DNA from: Cellulosimicrobium sp. ES-005
GTDB lineage: Bacteria > Actinomycetota > Actinomycetes > Actinomycetales > Cellulomonadaceae
NCBI RefSeq assembly: GCF_040448685.1
Contig: NZ_CP159290.1
Span: 1,364,001-1,428,000 of the forward strand
Reading direction: 5' to 3'
DNA length: 64,000 bases
This document shows, piece by piece, positions 44,037 through 53,388 of this stretch (position 1 is its first letter; each line of letters begins with the position of its first letter). The notes beneath the pieces were generated by a model. It searched no databases and was not told the DNA's origin. It saw only the letters and a program-made list of their open reading frames with translations. The position numbers and the translations under genes were made by a program.

Positions 44037-45524
44037 ATGGGTTACGACCTCTCGGGCCGCCTCGTCGTCGGCGTCGCCTCCTCCGCACTGTTCGACCTCA
44101 CCGAGTCCGACCGCGTGTTCCGCACGCAGGGGGAGGCGGCGTACCGCGACTTCCAGGAGCGTCACCGCGACGACGCGCTGGCCCCGGGCGTCGCCTTCGG
44201 GTTCGTGCGCCGCCTGCTCGCGCTGAACGACCTGGCGCCGTCGGCCGACGACCCGCTCGTCGAGGTCATCGTCATGTCGCGCAACTCGCCGGAGACGGGC
44301 CTGCGCGTCATGCGCTCGATCCGGCACCACGAGCTCGACATCACGCGGGCCGTGTTCCGCCAGGGCCGCAGCCCGCACGAGTTCATCCGTCCGCTGCACG
44401 TGGACCTGTTCCTCTCGGCCGACGAGCGGTCCGTGCGCGACGCGGTCGACCTCGGCCTGCCGGCCGGGTACGTGCTGGACCCGACGTTCGCGGACGAGGC
44501 GGGCGACGAGCTGCGCATCGCGTTCGACTTCGACGGCGTCCTCGCGGACGACTCGTCGGAGCGCCGGTTCCAGGACGGCGGCCTCGCGTCGTTCCGCGAG
44601 CACGAGGAGCTCAACGCCGACGTCCCGCTCGGGCGCGGCCCGCTGCGCGAGCTCCTCGTGGGCATCCACCGGGTGCAGGTCGTCGAGCGGGAGCGGCACG
44701 CGGCCGACGCGTCGTACCGGCCGCGCGTGCACGTCTCCCTCGTCACGGCGCGCTCGGCCCCGGCCCACGAGCGCGCGGTCGCGACTCTGTCGTCGTGGGG
44801 CGTGACCGTCGACGACGCGTTCTTCCTCGGCGGCGTGGACAAGGACGGCGTCCTCGAGGTGCTGCGCCCGCACATCTTCTTCGACGACCAGCGCGCCGTC
44901 GTCGAGGCCACCCGCCGGGTCGCCCCGTCGGTGCACGTGCCGTACGGCGAGCTCAACCGGGGGATCCTGCCGGCAGACCCGGCGGTCGACGATCGGCGGA
45001 CCCTTCCGGCGGACGCCGTGCCTCCTGCCCCGACGCGCCGCGAGGCCGCGACGCCGCCGGCCCCCGCTGCACCGGCGGCCGAGCACGACGCCGAGGACGA
45101 GCCGGCGCGGGAGCGCGCCGAGGAGCCGACCCGACCGGCGGGCACGGGTACGCGCGAGCTCCCGCTCGTGCGGTCGGTCCCGGGCATCGGTGGGGCGGGC
45201 CTCGTCGGAATCGCCGCCGGGGCCACCGTCGCGCCGGTCGCGGAGCCGGCGCGCGAGGCCGAGCGACGCGACCCGGCCCCCGCCCCGACGGCTCCGGCCG
45301 CCCCGGCGGACGGCGGGGCGGCCGCGCCTCCGACGGCGAGCCCGGAGGCCACAGGCCGCCCGTCCGGGGCCGAGGACCCGGGGTCCACGGGGACCACGCT
45401 GCTCAGCCGTCGCGACGCCGGTCGCGCGGGCGCGCCCGACCGCGTGTCGGTGCTCGGCCCGGCGGGGGAGCCCAAGCCGCTCCCCGTGCGTCCGTCGTCG
45501 AACGGATCGGCCCGGCACCACTGA
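44037..45524 (+). CDS. Cytosolic 5'-nucleotidase (cN-I/NT5C1 family) with disordered C-terminal tail
   Basis: HAD-fold nucleoside monophosphatase. The family core covers residues 1-310: VVGVASSALFDLTESDRVF at the start, VEVIVMSRNSPETGLRV, the nucleophile motif IAFDFDGVLADDSSE (Asp164 and Asp166), VSLVTARSAPAHERA as motif II, and HIFFDDQ as motif III. From about 315 to 495 the protein is Pro/Ala/Arg-rich and low complexity, absent from animal cN-I. CATCAT with 6 nt to ATG 44037 may be a weak leaderless -10. Thymidine kinase follows, hinting at deoxynucleotide balance. Confidence 0.88.
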   Translation: MGYDLSGRLVVGVASSALFDLTESDRVFRTQGEAAYRDFQERHRDDALAPGVAFGFVRRLLALNDLAPSADDPLVEVIVMSRNSPETGLRVMRSIRHHELDITRAVFRQGRSPHEFIRPLHVDLFLSADERSVRDAVDLGLPAGYVLDPTFADEAGDELRIAFDFDGVLADDSSERRFQDGGLASFREHEELNADVPLGRGPLRELLVGIHRVQVVERERHAADASYRPRVHVSLVTARSAPAHERAVATLSSWGVTVDDAFFLGGVDKDGVLEVLRPHIFFDDQRAVVEATRRVAPSVHVPYGELNRGILPADPAVDDRRTLPADAVPPAPTRREAATPPAPAAPAAEHDAEDEPARERAEEPTRPAGTGTRELPLVRSVPGIGGAGLVGIAAGATVAPVAEPAREAERRDPAPAPTAPAAPADGGAAAPPTASPEATGRPSGAEDPGSTGTTLLSRRDAGRAGAPDRVSVLGPAGEPKPLPVRPSSNGSARHH

Positions 45525-45580
45525 CCCGGGCGCCGGTCCCGCGTCGCGCGGTGCCGGTGCCGGGATGGTTCACTGCTCGC

Positions 45581-46249
45581 ATGAGCGGCGCCGCGCGAGT
45601 CCCGGACGCCTCCCGCGCGGGCGGGCGGGTCGAGGTGGTGTGCGGCCCGATGTTCGCGGGCAAGACCGAGGAGCTGCTCCGTCGGGTCCGCCGCGCCGAG
45701 GTCGCGGGGCGACGGGTCGAGGTCGTCGGTCATGTCCTCGACACCCGGCGCGGGACGGGCACGGTGAGCTCGCACTCCGGTCTGGCGATCCCGTCGCGGA
45801 CCGCCCACGACGCGGCCGACCTCGCGCGCCTGGTGCGTGACGGCGGACCGCTCGACCTCGTCGCGGTCGACGAGGCCCACTTCTTCGGGCCCGACCTGGT
45901 CGACGTCGTGCAGCGCCTCGCGGACGACGGGCTCGTGGTCGTCGTCGCCGGTCTCGACGTGACGTTCGACGCACGCCCGTTCGAGCCGCTGCCCACGCTC
46001 GCCGCGCTCGCCGAGCGCGTCGACAAGCTCACCGCGGTGTGCGCGGTGTGCGGTGAGGACGCGGCGTTCCACGTGCGGGTGGTGCCGGAGACGACGGCGG
46101 AGGGCGGCAGGCCTCGCGACCCGCTGGTCCCCGTCGCCGCCCACGTCGGCGGGGCCGAGAGCTACGAGGCGCGCTGCCGGGCGCACCTGCCGGCGGCCCC
46201 GTGGCGGGCTCAGGCGGGCGGCTCCTCGACGAGCGGGACGAACGAGTAG
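45581..46249 (+). CDS. tdk: Thymidine kinase, type II
   Basis: Phosphorylates thymidine in the salvage pathway. ATG 45581 gives 222 aa. The P-loop is GPMFAGKT (residues 22-29), the Walker B-like DEAHFF follows near 108, and a lasso/zinc region has CAVC near 151-154 and a later Cys in ARCRAHL. It is preceded by a 5'-nucleotidase of opposite activity. Its last 40 nt overlap the 3' end of the convergent methyltransferase gene. Confidence 0.94.
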   Translation: MSGAARVPDASRAGGRVEVVCGPMFAGKTEELLRRVRRAEVAGRRVEVVGHVLDTRRGTGTVSSHSGLAIPSRTAHDAADLARLVRDGGPLDLVAVDEAHFFGPDLVDVVQRLADDGLVVVVAGLDVTFDARPFEPLPTLAALAERVDKLTAVCAVCGEDAAFHVRVVPETTAEGGRPRDPLVPVAAHVGGAESYEARCRAHLPAAPWRAQAGGSSTSGTNE

Positions 46250-46830
46250 GAGCCGTGCTCGCTGAGCCGGACGCCACCGGGCTCGCTCGGCTCGGCCTCG
46301 ACGAGCACCATCGTGTGCCGGACCGGGACGACCATCCGGCCGCCCGGCGCGAGCTGCTCCACGAGGGCCTGGGGGAGCGCGTCGGCCGCGGCGGAGACGA
46401 GGATCCGGTCGTACCGCTCGCCCGGCGTGCCGAGCGCTCCGCGCGACGCCGTGACGATGCGCGCCCACGGGGCGCGGCGGGTCGCGAGGTTCGTCGCCCC
46501 CCACGCGGCGAGGTCGGGGTCGCGCTCGACGCCCAGCACGTGTCCCTCCGGGCCGACGAGCACGGCGAGCAGCGCCGTCGTCCATCCCGAGCCGGCCCCG
46601 ACGTCGAGCACCCGGGCCCCGGGGCCGACGTCCAGCAGCCGCAGCATCGCCGCGACGGTCGACGGCTGCGAGTTCGTCTGGCCGTGCCCGATCGCGAGCG
46701 GGCGGTCCTGGCCCGCCCAGCGCCGTTGCGCGCGAGGGAGGAACGCGCGGCGGTCGACGGCGCGCATCGCGGCGGCGACGGCGTCGTGCCCGCGACCGTC
46801 GACCCCGTCGTGCGGGCGTACCGGGCGCAT
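46210..46830 (-). CDS. Protein-L-isoaspartate O-methyltransferase-like protein
   Basis: SAM-dependent methyltransferase of the Pcm family, which repairs isoaspartate in aged proteins. From ATG 46830, with GGAGG upstream, 206 aa. HGQTNSQPSTVAAMLRLLDVGPG is the Pcm N-terminal region, where S/T replaces the usual ISQPYIV motif. VLDVGAGSGWTTALLAVLVGP binds SAM, and ALPQALVEQLAPGGRMVVPV is the post-III motif. The altered substrate motif leaves the true target open. TACGCT about 18 nt upstream is a candidate -10. Confidence 0.84.
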   Translation of the reverse strand: MRPVRPHDGVDGRGHDAVAAAMRAVDRRAFLPRAQRRWAGQDRPLAIGHGQTNSQPSTVAAMLRLLDVGPGARVLDVGAGSGWTTALLAVLVGPEGHVLGVERDPDLAAWGATNLATRRAPWARIVTASRGALGTPGERYDRILVSAAADALPQALVEQLAPGGRMVVPVRHTMVLVEAEPSEPGGVRLSEHGSYSFVPLVEEPPA

Positions 46831-47005
46831 GCGACCACCTCCGCCGCCAGCGTACGCACGGCCGCGCGCGGCCCGCCCTCCGTCGCGGCGGCCGCGACGT
46901 CGAGGGAGTCGGGCCCGGCCCCGGTGGCGAGGGACCGCGGGCGGCGGGATGCTCGACGGGTGCGCGGGCGCGTCGGTGCGCCCGCCCCGGACGGGGGAGC
47001 CCGGC

Positions 47006-47212
47006 ATGAGCGGCACGGTGGCACGGATCACGCACATCAGCGCGCGGTCGGACACGAGCTTCGAGGACGCCGTGAGGATCGGCGTCGAGCGCGCGGCGAG
47101 CACGCTGCGCAACGTCTCGGGCGCGTGGGTCAAGGAGCAGAAGGTCGACATCGTCGACGGGCGCATCACGACCTGGCAGGTCGTCCTCGAGGTCACGTTC
47201 GTCCTCGAGTAG
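47006..47212 (+). CDS. Dodecin-family flavin-binding protein
   Basis: 68 aa. VARITHISARSDTSFEDAVRIGVERAA followed by GAWVKEQKVDIVDGRI and WQVVLEVTFVLE is the full beta-alpha-beta-beta dodecin fold, which forms a hollow dodecamer storing FMN/FAD or CoA. The conserved Trp (AWVKEQ) that stacks on flavin is present. ATG 47006 follows GGGGGAG. It lies between a methyltransferase and the ribosomal operon with no functional link. Confidence 0.93.
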   Translation: MSGTVARITHISARSDTSFEDAVRIGVERAASTLRNVSGAWVKEQKVDIVDGRITTWQVVLEVTFVLE

Positions 47213-47284
47213 GAACGGAGTCCGGCACGCCGCGGGACACGGGCCGCCGCGCGGACGAGAGCGGGCGGGCACCGCCCGCGCCAT

Positions 47285-47313
47285 TTGACCTGCCCAGCCG
47301 ATTTCCGTACTCT
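47285..47313 (+). promoter_or_regulatory. Strong promoter of the rplU-rpmA-obg operon
   Basis: TTGACC (47285-47290) and TACTCT (47308-47313) are separated by exactly 17 nt, the best sigma-70-like match in the window. It predicts a leader of about 130 nt before rplU. Confidence 0.8.
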
Positions 47314-47450
47314 TGAACGTCGGCGCGCCCAGGCGCGCCGGTCCCGTGTGCCCACGGACGACTCGCACTCGCACGCCGCGGCGTGGTCGGAGTCTCCAAG
47401 ACGAACTCGCCGTGACGAGCACGCCAAGACTAGGAGAGATGAGCAGCAAC

Positions 47451-47759
47451 GTGGTGTACGCGATCGTCAAGGCCGGTGGCCGGCAGGAGAAGGTTTCCGT
47501 CGGCGACATCGTCGTGGTGGACCGGGTGTCCGCCAAGGTCGGTGAGTCCCTCGAGCTGCCCGCTCTCCTGCTGGTGGACGGGGAGAAGGTGACCACCGAC
47601 GCGGCGAAGCTCGCGAAGGTCAAGGTCACCGCCGAGGTCGTGCGGGACGAGAAGGGTCCGAAGATCACGATCCTGCGGTACAAGAACAAGACCGGTTACC
47701 GCCGTCGTCAGGGTCACCGCCAGCAGCTGACCCGCCTCAAGGTCACCGGCATCAAGTGA
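47451..47759 (+). CDS. rplU: 50S ribosomal protein L21
   Basis: Large-subunit protein of 102 aa. GTG 47451 was chosen because it gives the standard start [22 protein letters not shown] 47439 lies in frame but only 2 nt after AGGAG. The C-terminal [20 protein letters not shown] is the conserved rRNA-binding signature. It heads the rplU-rpmA-obg string. Confidence 0.96.
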   Translation: MVYAIVKAGGRQEKVSVGDIVVVDRVSAKVGESLELPALLLVDGEKVTTDAAKLAKVKVTAEVVRDEKGPKITILRYKNKTGYRRRQGHRQQLTRLKVTGIK

Positions 47760-47845
47760 CCTCGCCCGGCGCGAGGTAGCGGCCACGGGCCGCCCCGCGC
47801 CGACCGGCACCCTCCCTCAGCAACCAGCACGAAAGCAGGTTCGTC

Positions 47846-48103
47846 ATGGCACACAAGAAGGGCGCGAGCTCCTCGCGCAACGGTCGCGACTCGAACGCCC
47901 AGCGCCTCGGCGTGAAGCGCTTCGGCGGTCAGGTCGTCAAGTCGGGCGAGATCATCGTTCGCCAGCGCGGCACGCACTTCCACCCCGGTGAGAACGTCGG
48001 GCGCGGCAAGGACGACACGCTGTTCGCCCTGGCCGCCGGTGCGGTCCAGTTCGGCACGCGTCGTGGCCGCAAGGTCATCGACATCGTCGCCGTCGAGGGC
48101 TGA
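47846..48103 (+). CDS. rpmA: 50S ribosomal protein L27
   Basis: 85 aa, beginning [21 protein letters not shown], the N-terminal tail that reaches the peptidyl-transferase centre. There is no cleavable Firmicutes-type extension. [21 protein letters not shown] is fully conserved. The ribosome-binding site is AAAGCAGG before ATG 47846. A strong terminator follows. Confidence 0.98.
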   Translation: MAHKKGASSSRNGRDSNAQRLGVKRFGGQVVKSGEIIVRQRGTHFHPGENVGRGKDDTLFALAAGAVQFGTRRGRKVIDIVAVEG

Positions 48104-48122
48104 GCGACAGCCACAGGCTTCG

Positions 48123-48169
48123 AGCAGGAGGGGCGCACCGACGCGGTGCGCCCCTCCTGCTGTTTCTCG
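48123..48169 (+). terminator. Rho-independent-type terminator after rpmA
   Basis: AGCAGGAGGGGCGCACCG pairs perfectly with CGGTGCGCCCCTCCTGCT (18 bp, ACG loop), followed by GTTTCTCG. It may attenuate read-through into obg, which starts 28 nt later. Confidence 0.85.
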
Positions 48170-48196
48170 CACTCCCACCTCTGAGAGGATCGTTCC

Positions 48197-49717
48197 ATGG
48201 CCAGCTTCGTCGACCGTGTCGTCCTGCACGTCTCCGGCGGCAACGGCGGGAACGGGTGCGCCTCGGTCCGTCGCGAGAAGTTCAAGCCGCTCGCGGGCCC
48301 CGACGGCGGCAACGGCGGGGACGGCGGGACCGTGCGTCTCGTCGTCGACGCGCAGACCACCACGCTGCTGGAGTACCACCACTCGCCGCACCGGCACGCG
48401 ACGTCGGGCACCCAGGGGATGGGTGACGACCGCGACGGGGCGAACGGCGAGGACCTCGTCCTGCGCGTGCCGGACGGGACCGTCGTCAAGGCGGCGGACG
48501 GGACCGTGCTGGCCGACCTCGTGGGCGACGGCGCGGAGTACGTCGTCGCCGAGGGCGGTCGCGGCGGGCTCGGCAACGCCGCGCTGTCGTCCCCGCGCCG
48601 CAAGGCGCCGGGCTTCGCCCTGCTGGGTGAGCCGGGCGAGGAGCGGGACGTCGTCCTCGAGCTCAAGACGATCGCCGACGTCGCACTCGTCGGGTACCCG
48701 AGCGCGGGCAAGTCCTCGCTCGTCGCCGCGATCTCGGCCGCGCGGCCCAAGATCGCCGACTACCCGTTCACGACGCTCGTGCCGAACCTCGGCGTCGTGC
48801 AGGCGGGCTCGGCACGCTTCACCGTCGCGGACGTCCCGGGCCTCATCCCGGGCGCGAGCGAGGGCAAGGGGCTCGGGCTGGAGTTCCTGCGCCACATCGA
48901 GCGCACCGCCGTGATCGTGCACGTCCTGGACTGCGCGACGCTCGAGCCCGGTCGCGACCCGATCAGCGACCTCGACGTCATCGAGGCGGAGCTCGCCGCC
49001 TACGCCCAGGACCTCGACATCGAGGGCGGCCGCGTGCCGCTCACCGAGCGCCCGCGGCTCGTCGTCCTCAACAAGATCGACGTCCCCGAGGCGCGCGAGC
49101 TCGCCGACCTCGTCAAGCCCGACCTCGAGGCGCGCGGCCTGCGCGTGTTCGAGATCTCGACGGCCAGCCACGAGGGCCTGCGCCCGCTGACGTACGCGCT
49201 CGCCGAGCTCGTCGAGAAGGCCCGGGCCGAGGCGCCTGCGCCCGAGCCGACGCGCGTCGTGCTGCGGCCCCGGGCCGTCGACGAGGCCGGGTTCACCGTC
49301 ACGCGCAAGGGCGGGGCCACGGACTACTGGTTCGAGGTGCGCGGCGCCAAGCCCGAGCGCTGGGTGCGCCAGACGGACTTCAGCAACGACGAGGCCGTCG
49401 GCTACCTCGCCGACCGCCTCGCCCGCCTGGGCGTGGAGGAGAAGCTCTTCGCGGCCGGGGCCGTCGGGGGCGACGAGGTGCGCATCGGCACCGACGCCAA
49501 CGCCGTCGTCTTCGACTGGGAGCCGACGCTCATGACCGGCTCGGAGCTGCTCGGCGGCCCGCGCGGCTCGGACAACCGCCTCGAGGAGCGCCTGCGCCCC
49601 ACGCGCTCGGAGAAGCGTCGCGAGCACCACGAGCGCATGGACGCCAAGGCCGAGGCACGTCGCGAGCTGTGGACCGAGCGCGAGGCCGGCACCTGGACGG
49701 ACCCCGACGCCGACTGA
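48197..49717 (+). CDS. obg: Obg-family GTPase (CgtA)
   Basis: GTPase of 50S assembly and stress response. 506 aa from ATG 48197 (GAGAGGA upstream). The glycine-rich Obg fold covers 1-158 ([18 protein letters not shown]). The G domain has G1 GYPSAGKSS near 166, G3 DVPG, G4 NKID and G5 ISTAS. An OCT domain (about 350-430) is followed by a charged, Arg/Glu-rich tail. The OCT domain is present in Gram-positive Obg and absent in E. coli. Confidence 0.97.
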   Translation: MASFVDRVVLHVSGGNGGNGCASVRREKFKPLAGPDGGNGGDGGTVRLVVDAQTTTLLEYHHSPHRHATSGTQGMGDDRDGANGEDLVLRVPDGTVVKAADGTVLADLVGDGAEYVVAEGGRGGLGNAALSSPRRKAPGFALLGEPGEERDVVLELKTIADVALVGYPSAGKSSLVAAISAARPKIADYPFTTLVPNLGVVQAGSARFTVADVPGLIPGASEGKGLGLEFLRHIERTAVIVHVLDCATLEPGRDPISDLDVIEAELAAYAQDLDIEGGRVPLTERPRLVVLNKIDVPEARELADLVKPDLEARGLRVFEISTASHEGLRPLTYALAELVEKARAEAPAPEPTRVVLRPRAVDEAGFTVTRKGGATDYWFEVRGAKPERWVRQTDFSNDEAVGYLADRLARLGVEEKLFAAGAVGGDEVRIGTDANAVVFDWEPTLMTGSELLGGPRGSDNRLEERLRPTRSEKRREHHERMDAKAEARRELWTEREAGTWTDPDAD

Positions 49718-49728
49718 CGCGGGCCCGC

Positions 49729-49786
49729 TGTGGGCATGGAATGGGCCTGGTCTCCTTCTCGGGACCGGGCCCCTTCCATGCCCACA
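49729..49786. terminator. 24-nt-arm hairpin between obg and proB
   Basis: TGTGGGCATGGAATGGGCCTGGTC (49729-49752) pairs with its near-complement at 49763-49786 (two mismatches), with a 10-nt loop. It begins 12 nt after the obg stop. No T-run follows. Confidence 0.65.
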
Positions 49787-49855
49787 ACCGGTCCGGGGCG
49801 TCCTGGTCCGTGAAATCGTGCGCGCCCGCGACCGTCCGGCGGCGATGATGGACGC

Positions 49856-50992
49856 GTGAACGCGCTGTCCTCCCGCTCCGAGATCGCCTCCGCCCGCCGC
49901 GTGGTGGTGAAGATCGGCTCGTCCTCGCTCACGGGCGCGGACGGTCACCTCGACCTCACGGCGCTGCGGGCTCTCGTCGACGTCCTCGCGGCGCGACGCG
50001 CCGCGGGCGGCCAGGTCGTGCTCGTCACGTCCGGTGCGATCGCCGCCGGCATCGGGCCCCTGGGGCTCGCGAGCCGACCGCGCGACCTGGCGACGGCGCA
50101 GGCGACCGCCTCGGTCGGCCAGGGCATGCTCGTCGCCCGCTACACGGAGGCGTTCGCCGGGCACGGGCTGCGCGTCGGCCAGGTGCTGCTCACCGCCGAG
50201 GACACCGTCCGCCGCGGGCACTACCGCAACGCCCAGCGCTCGCTCGAACGTCTGCTCGACCTCGGCGTCGTGCCGATCGTCAACGAGAACGACGCCGTCG
50301 CGACCGACGAGATCCGGTTCGGCGACAACGACCGCCTCGCCGCGCTCGTCTCCCACCTCGTGCGTGCCGACGCGATGGTCCTGCTCACCGACGTCGACGG
50401 CCTCTACGACGGCCCGCCGTCGCGCGCCGGCACGCGCCGCATCGCCGAGGTGCGCTCCGCGGCCGACATCGAGGGCGTCGAGGTCACGGGCCGGGGGAGC
50501 GCGGTCGGGACGGGCGGCATGCTCACCAAGCTCGAGTCCGTCTCCATCGCGACCGGGACGGGCATCCCCGTCGTGCTGACCCAGGCGCAGAACGCCGCCG
50601 CCGCGCTCGCGGGCGACCCCGTCGGGACATGGTTCGCGGCGACCGGCAAGCGGACGACCCGCCGTCGCCTCTGGCTCGCGCACGCCGCGCGCACGCGCGG
50701 CCGCCTGGTGCTCGACGACGGCGCGGTGAAGGCCGTGCAGGGCGGGCGCGCGTCGCTCCTGCCCGCGGGGATCACGGCCGTCGAGGGGGAGTTCGACGCA
50801 GGGGACCCGGTCGAGCTGGTGACGCCGGACGGGCGCGTGGTCGCCCGCGGGCTCGTCGCGTTCGAGTCCCGTGACATCCCGGACCTCCTCGGCCGGTCGA
50901 CGGGCGAGCTGCGGGCGGAGCTGGGCGAGGGCTACGACCGGGAGGTCGTGCACCGCGACGACCTCGTCCTGGTGCGCAAGCGGCCCCGCTGA
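49856..50992 (+). CDS. proB: Glutamate 5-kinase
   Basis: First step of proline synthesis; gamma-phosphorylates glutamate. GTG 49856, 378 aa. The amino-acid kinase domain has VVKIGSSSLT near 18, VTSGAIAAGIGPLG, the substrate loop VNENDAVATDEIRFGDND and TGGMLTKLESV. A C-terminal PUA domain (about 285-365) is present. GATGAT lies 6 nt before the GTG and may be a degenerate leaderless -10. proA follows with its own TAGGCT. Confidence 0.97.
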   Translation: MNALSSRSEIASARRVVVKIGSSSLTGADGHLDLTALRALVDVLAARRAAGGQVVLVTSGAIAAGIGPLGLASRPRDLATAQATASVGQGMLVARYTEAFAGHGLRVGQVLLTAEDTVRRGHYRNAQRSLERLLDLGVVPIVNENDAVATDEIRFGDNDRLAALVSHLVRADAMVLLTDVDGLYDGPPSRAGTRRIAEVRSAADIEGVEVTGRGSAVGTGGMLTKLESVSIATGTGIPVVLTQAQNAAAALAGDPVGTWFAATGKRTTRRRLWLAHAARTRGRLVLDDGAVKAVQGGRASLLPAGITAVEGEFDAGDPVELVTPDGRVVARGLVAFESRDIPDLLGRSTGELRAELGEGYDREVVHRDDLVLVRKRPR

Positions 50993-51033
50993 CCGGCCGT
51001 CGGACGGCGCCCCCGGGGTGAGCCCGGCCGACG

Positions 51034-51039
51034 TAGGCT
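51034..51039 (+). promoter_or_regulatory. Leaderless-type -10 (TAGGCT) for proA
   Basis: TAGGCT, 6 nt, then ATG 51046, implying that proA can be transcribed separately from proB. Confidence 0.6.
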
Positions 51040-51045
51040 CGGTCC

Positions 51046-52392
51046 ATGACCACCACCGAGGACGCGCCCGTCGTCGCGGGCGCCACCGAGCCCCAGCCCG
51101 CCGGTCCCGCCGCAGCCGGCCCCGCGACCGACGTCGCGACCGCCGTCGAGGACGTCGCGCGCCGCGCGAAGGTCGCCTCGCGCACGCTGGCGACCGCCAC
51201 GCGCGCGACCAAGGACGCGGCTCTCCTCGCGCTCGCCGACGCGCTCGTCGCGGCGACGGACGAGATCGTGGCCGCGAACGCCGTCGACCTCGCGCGCGAG
51301 CGCGCGAACGGGATGAGCGAGGGCCTGCTCGACCGGCTCGCGCTCGACGGCCCGCGCATCGCCGCGATCGCCGACGCGCTGCGGGCGCTCGCGGGCCTGC
51401 CCGACCCGGTGGGCGAGGTCGTGCGCGGCTCGACGTTGCCGAACGGCCTGCGTCTGCGCCAGCTGCGCGTGCCCATGGGCGTCGTCGGCATGATCTACGA
51501 GGCGCGGCCCAACGTCACGGTCGACGCCGCGGGACTCGCGCTGAAGAGCGGCAACGCCGTGATCCTGCGCGGCGGGTCCGCGGCTGCGAGCTCCAACGAG
51601 GTCATCGTGGGCGTCCTCGCCCGCGCGCTCGAGGCGCAGGGGCTGCCCGGCGACCTCGTGCAGTCGATCGACCGCCACGGGCGTCCGGGCGCCGTCGCGC
51701 TCATGCACGCGCGCGGGCTCGTCGACGTGCTGGTGCCGCGTGGCGGGGCGGACCTCATCCGCACCGTCGTGCGCGAGTCGACCGTGCCCGTCATCGAGAC
51801 GGGCGTCGGCAACGTCCACGTGTACGTCGACGCGAGCGCCGACCGCGCCATGGCGCTCGAGATCCTGCTCAACGCCAAGACGCAGCGCGTGGGCGTGTGC
51901 AACGCCGCGGAGACGCTCCTCGTCCACGCGGACGCCGCACCCGAGTTCCTCCCCGCCGCGCTCGCCGCGCTCACCGAGGCGGGCGTCGTCGTGCACGGCG
52001 ACGACCGCACGGCCGGCCTCGCGCCCGAGGGCACGGAGGTGCTCGCGGCGACGGACGAGGACTGGGCGACCGAGTACCTCGCGCCCGAGATCGCCGTGCG
52101 CGTGGTCGACGACCTCGACGCCGCGATCGAGCACGTCCGCACGTGGACGTCCGGGCACACCGAGGCGATCGTCACGCGCGACCTCGCGGCGTCCGAGCGC
52201 TTCGTCGCCGAGCTCGACTCCGCCGCCATCATGATCAACGCCTCGACCCGGTTCACCGACGGCGGGCAGTTCGGCCTCGGCGCGGAGATCGGCATCTCGA
52301 CGCAGAAGCTCCACGCGCGCGGCCCCATGGGCCTGGCCGAGCTCACGACGACGAAGTGGGTCGTGCACGGCGACGGTCACGTCCGTCCGTGA
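51046..52392 (+). CDS. proA: Glutamate-5-semialdehyde dehydrogenase
   Basis: Second step of proline synthesis: NADPH-dependent reduction of glutamyl-5-phosphate. 448 aa, with an Ala/Pro-rich N-terminal tail of about 30 residues. [31 protein letters not shown] is the cofactor region; the catalytic Cys is in [10 protein letters not shown], and [16 protein letters not shown] closes the protein. Expected partner of the adjacent kinase. Confidence 0.97.
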   Translation: MTTTEDAPVVAGATEPQPAGPAAAGPATDVATAVEDVARRAKVASRTLATATRATKDAALLALADALVAATDEIVAANAVDLARERANGMSEGLLDRLALDGPRIAAIADALRALAGLPDPVGEVVRGSTLPNGLRLRQLRVPMGVVGMIYEARPNVTVDAAGLALKSGNAVILRGGSAAASSNEVIVGVLARALEAQGLPGDLVQSIDRHGRPGAVALMHARGLVDVLVPRGGADLIRTVVRESTVPVIETGVGNVHVYVDASADRAMALEILLNAKTQRVGVCNAAETLLVHADAAPEFLPAALAALTEAGVVVHGDDRTAGLAPEGTEVLAATDEDWATEYLAPEIAVRVVDDLDAAIEHVRTWTSGHTEAIVTRDLAASERFVAELDSAAIMINASTRFTDGGQFGLGAEIGISTQKLHARGPMGLAELTTTKWVVHGDGHVRP

Positions 52393-52583
52393 CGAGCGGT
52401 TCGTCGGCACGTACCTGATACCTGCCGGACCGGGCCGCCGAGCGGTCGTGAGAGACTGGTCGGCGACCGGAGCCCGTCCGGTCCGCCGTCGGGCCGGTCC
52501 CGGCAGGCGAACCGTTCCACCGCACCACCCCGGACCGCGGCACGACACCGTCCGCCCCGGGGACGACCTTCGAGGAGGACGTC

Positions 52584-52739
52584 GTGATCTCTGCCGTCGT
52601 GCTGGCCGCCGAGGAAGGCGCCGAGGCCGCGTCGCACCTGCCCATCCCGCCGCTCGCCTACGGGCTGCTCGGGTTCGGCGGGCTCGTGGCCCTGCTGCTC
52701 GTGACCTACGCGTTCCGCAGCGTCGGCACGCGGCACTGA
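52584..52739 (+). CDS. Small membrane protein, 51 aa
   Basis: GTG 52584 with GAGGAG 6 nt upstream opens a 51-aa frame: VISAVVLAAEEGAEAASHLP, then a transmembrane helix (about 21-42, YGLLGFGGLVALLLVTYAF) and a basic end RSVGTRH. A small membrane protein is common at this spot before nadD in Micrococcales. Function unknown. The 190-nt gap before it contains TGATACCT near 52420, a possible but weak -10. Confidence 0.75.
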   Translation: MISAVVLAAEEGAEAASHLPIPPLAYGLLGFGGLVALLLVTYAFRSVGTRH

Positions 52740-52782
52740 CCGGTAGCGAACGACGGAAGCGCCCGCGACCGATGACGTCCCG

Positions 52783-53388
52783 ATGAGCCCGCGCCGTCCC
52801 CGCCTGGGGGTGATGGGTGGCACGTTCGACCCCATCCACCACGGCCACCTCGTCGCGGCGAGCGAGGCCGCGGCGCGGTTCGACCTCGACGAGGTCGTGT
52901 TCGTCCCCACGGGAAAGCCGTCGTTCAAGCAGCACCAGAGCGTCAGCCCGGCCGAGCACCGGTACCTCATGACGGTCATCGCGACCGCCTCGAACCCGCG
53001 CTTCACGGTGAGCCGGGTCGACGTCGACCGGCCGGGACTGACCTACACGGTCGACACGCTGCGCGACCTGCGGGCCGCGCGTCCGGACGCGGAGCTGTTC
53101 TTCATCACGGGTGCGGACGCGATCGAGCAGATCCTGACCTGGAAGGATGCCGACGAGCTGTGGAAGATGGCACACTTCGTGGCTGTCTCCCGCCCGGGCC
53201 ACAGCCTGAGCGTCGAGGGTCTGCCGCCGGGCGTGGTCACCACGCTCGAGGTCCCGGCCCTCGCCATCTCGTCGACGGACTGCCGTCGGCGTGCGGAGGC
53301 GGGCCAGCCGGTGTGGTACCTGGTTCCGGACGGCGTGGTCCAGTACATCGCCAAGCACGGTTTGTATCGAGGTCAGCACGATGAGTGA
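52783..53388 (+). CDS. nadD: Nicotinate-nucleotide adenylyltransferase
   Basis: Makes nicotinic acid adenine dinucleotide in NAD synthesis. 201 aa from ATG 52783. [15 protein letters not shown] has the GxFxPxHxGH nucleotidyltransferase motif. [17 protein letters not shown] and [21 protein letters not shown] (ISSTxxR loop) complete the active site. It overlaps the next gene by 8 nt. Confidence 0.97.
   Translation: MSPRRPRLGVMGGTFDPIHHGHLVAASEAAARFDLDEVVFVPTGKPSFKQHQSVSPAEHRYLMTVIATASNPRFTVSRVDVDRPGLTYTVDTLRDLRAARPDAELFFITGADAIEQILTWKDADELWKMAHFVAVSRPGHSLSVEGLPPGVVTTLEVPALAISSTDCRRRAEAGQPVWYLVPDGVVQYIAKHGLYRGQHDE

Noticed and set aside
42162-45521. 1119-aa minus-strand frame across rne and the nucleotidase
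   Set aside because: Composition typical of antisense frames; the plus-strand genes have full catalytic motifs.
47439-47450. ATG 47439 as the rplU start
   Set aside because: Only 2 nt from AGGAG and it adds four residues not found in L21 homologues; GTG 47451 gives the conserved N-terminus.
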